A DNA stretch of 5,189 bases, taken from contig JBGSWN010000087.1 in assembly GCA_041752395.1 (NCBI GenBank), forward strand, positions 1 to 5,189, in the 5' to 3' direction. The DNA comes from UBA6168 sp041752395. GTDB lineage: Bacteria; Bacteroidota; Bacteroidia; Chitinophagales; Saprospiraceae. Positions within the stretch are counted from its first letter, which is position 1, and each line of letters opens with the position of its first letter. Shown piece by piece: positions 5,075 to 5,189 of this stretch. The notes under the pieces are model-generated. The model was not told where the DNA came from, did not search any database, and was given only the letters and a program-made list of their open reading frames with translations. The position numbers were made by a program, and so were the translations under genes.

Positions 5075-5189
5075 AATCATAGGCCATTATTATCCAATTT
5101 TTCCCAGAACTGTTGCCATCTCCCGTTTGTGCAAATAAGCCCCCTGAGCAATAGCATGTGTTGGACAGGCTCATGGTTCCACCGCATGC
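5051..5189. mobile_element. Probable end of an ISKra4-like insertion sequence (continues right of the window)
   Basis: The proposed element starts near 5051 with GGGTGCGG and runs off the window. Evidence is indirect. The minus-strand ORF at 5077-5187 resembles the C-terminus of an ISKra4-type transposase, so the IS end must lie just left of 5077, inside the AT-rich gene. G+C jumps from about one third before 5050 to 30 of 60 bases at 5101-5160. From memory, ISKra4-family elements often end in GGG, which agrees. The other end and any target duplication are outside the window, so the exact boundary is uncertain by perhaps 20 nt. Confidence 0.45.
5077..5187 (-). CDS. Transposase C-terminal fragment, ISKra4-like (partial)
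   Basis: The reading frame is open from the right edge of the window to a TGA at 5077-5079, giving 36 residues. The peptide begins 'MRWNHEPVQHMLLLRG' and continues 'LICTNGRWQQFWEKL'. This resembles the C-terminal pattern of ISKra4-family DDE transposases (M-R-W, then a helix with A/V-Q-x-x-L-x-L-R-x-L, then G-x-W-x-x-F/Y-W). The 5' part and the catalytic DDE residues are outside the window; the Met at 5187 is an internal residue and not a start. Its stop codon is only 2 nt from the stop of the AT-rich gene on the other strand, which is unusually tight and fits an insertion junction. The assignment rests on a short peptide recognised by eye, so confidence is moderate. Confidence 0.55.
   Translation of the reverse strand: MRWNHEPVQHMLLLRGLICTNGRWQQFWEKLDNNGL

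Noticed and set aside
4415..5189. A complete restriction-modification system
   Set aside because: No methyltransferase gene or fragment is visible, and the endonuclease assignment itself is uncertain.

Overview
The window looks like a chromosomal segment of a Bacteroidota bacterium, possibly of the Saprospiria/Cytophagia type. This is inferred from Sec leaders that end in a '(F/Y)SQ' cleavage region, start codons without Shine-Dalgarno sequences but with A-rich leaders, one good match to the Bacteroidota -7 promoter box (TAnnTTTG), and a Bacteroidetes-type S41 peptidase. No rRNA, tRNA or CRISPR array is visible.

Layout, left to right. (1) Positions 2-217 (+) hold the C-terminal 71 residues of a RimJ/RimL-like GNAT acetyltransferase. 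(2) A 33-nt perfect palindrome follows at 221-253. (3) Positions 273-944 (-) encode a secreted protein of unknown function with a calcium-loop-like motif. (4) A 379-nt gap (945-1323) carries short 'GGTTTCG'-type repeats in both orientations. (5) Positions 1324-1734 (+) encode a very acidic, probably disordered 136-residue protein. (6) Positions 1867-2709 (+) encode an Rpn-family PD-(D/E)XK nuclease (recombination-promoting nuclease / putative transposase) behind its own likely promoter. (7) A second, nearly identical palindrome lies at 2751-2783. (8) Positions 2789-4108 (-) encode an exported S41-family serine peptidase. (9) A 306-nt divergent intergenic region follows. (10) Positions 4415-5074 (+) hold an AT-rich gene of uncertain function with a possible nuclease core. 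(11) The window ends inside a minus-strand ORF (5077-5187) that resembles the C-terminus of an ISKra4-like transposase.

The genes do not form an obvious operon. The left and central part is ordinary accessory chromosome: tail-to-tail gene pairs separated by the same palindrome, which may act as a bidirectional terminator, a REP-like repeat, or both. The right end is more mobile. The gene at 4415-5074 has much lower G+C than the S41 gene, and its last codons appear to run into the end of an insertion sequence. The best reading is a horizontally acquired, possibly restriction-endonuclease-like gene cut short by an IS that continues beyond the window. No complete new multi-gene system can be supported from this sequence alone. 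The most promising leads are the truncated AT-rich gene, the acidic protein next to the Rpn nuclease, and the duplicated palindrome.
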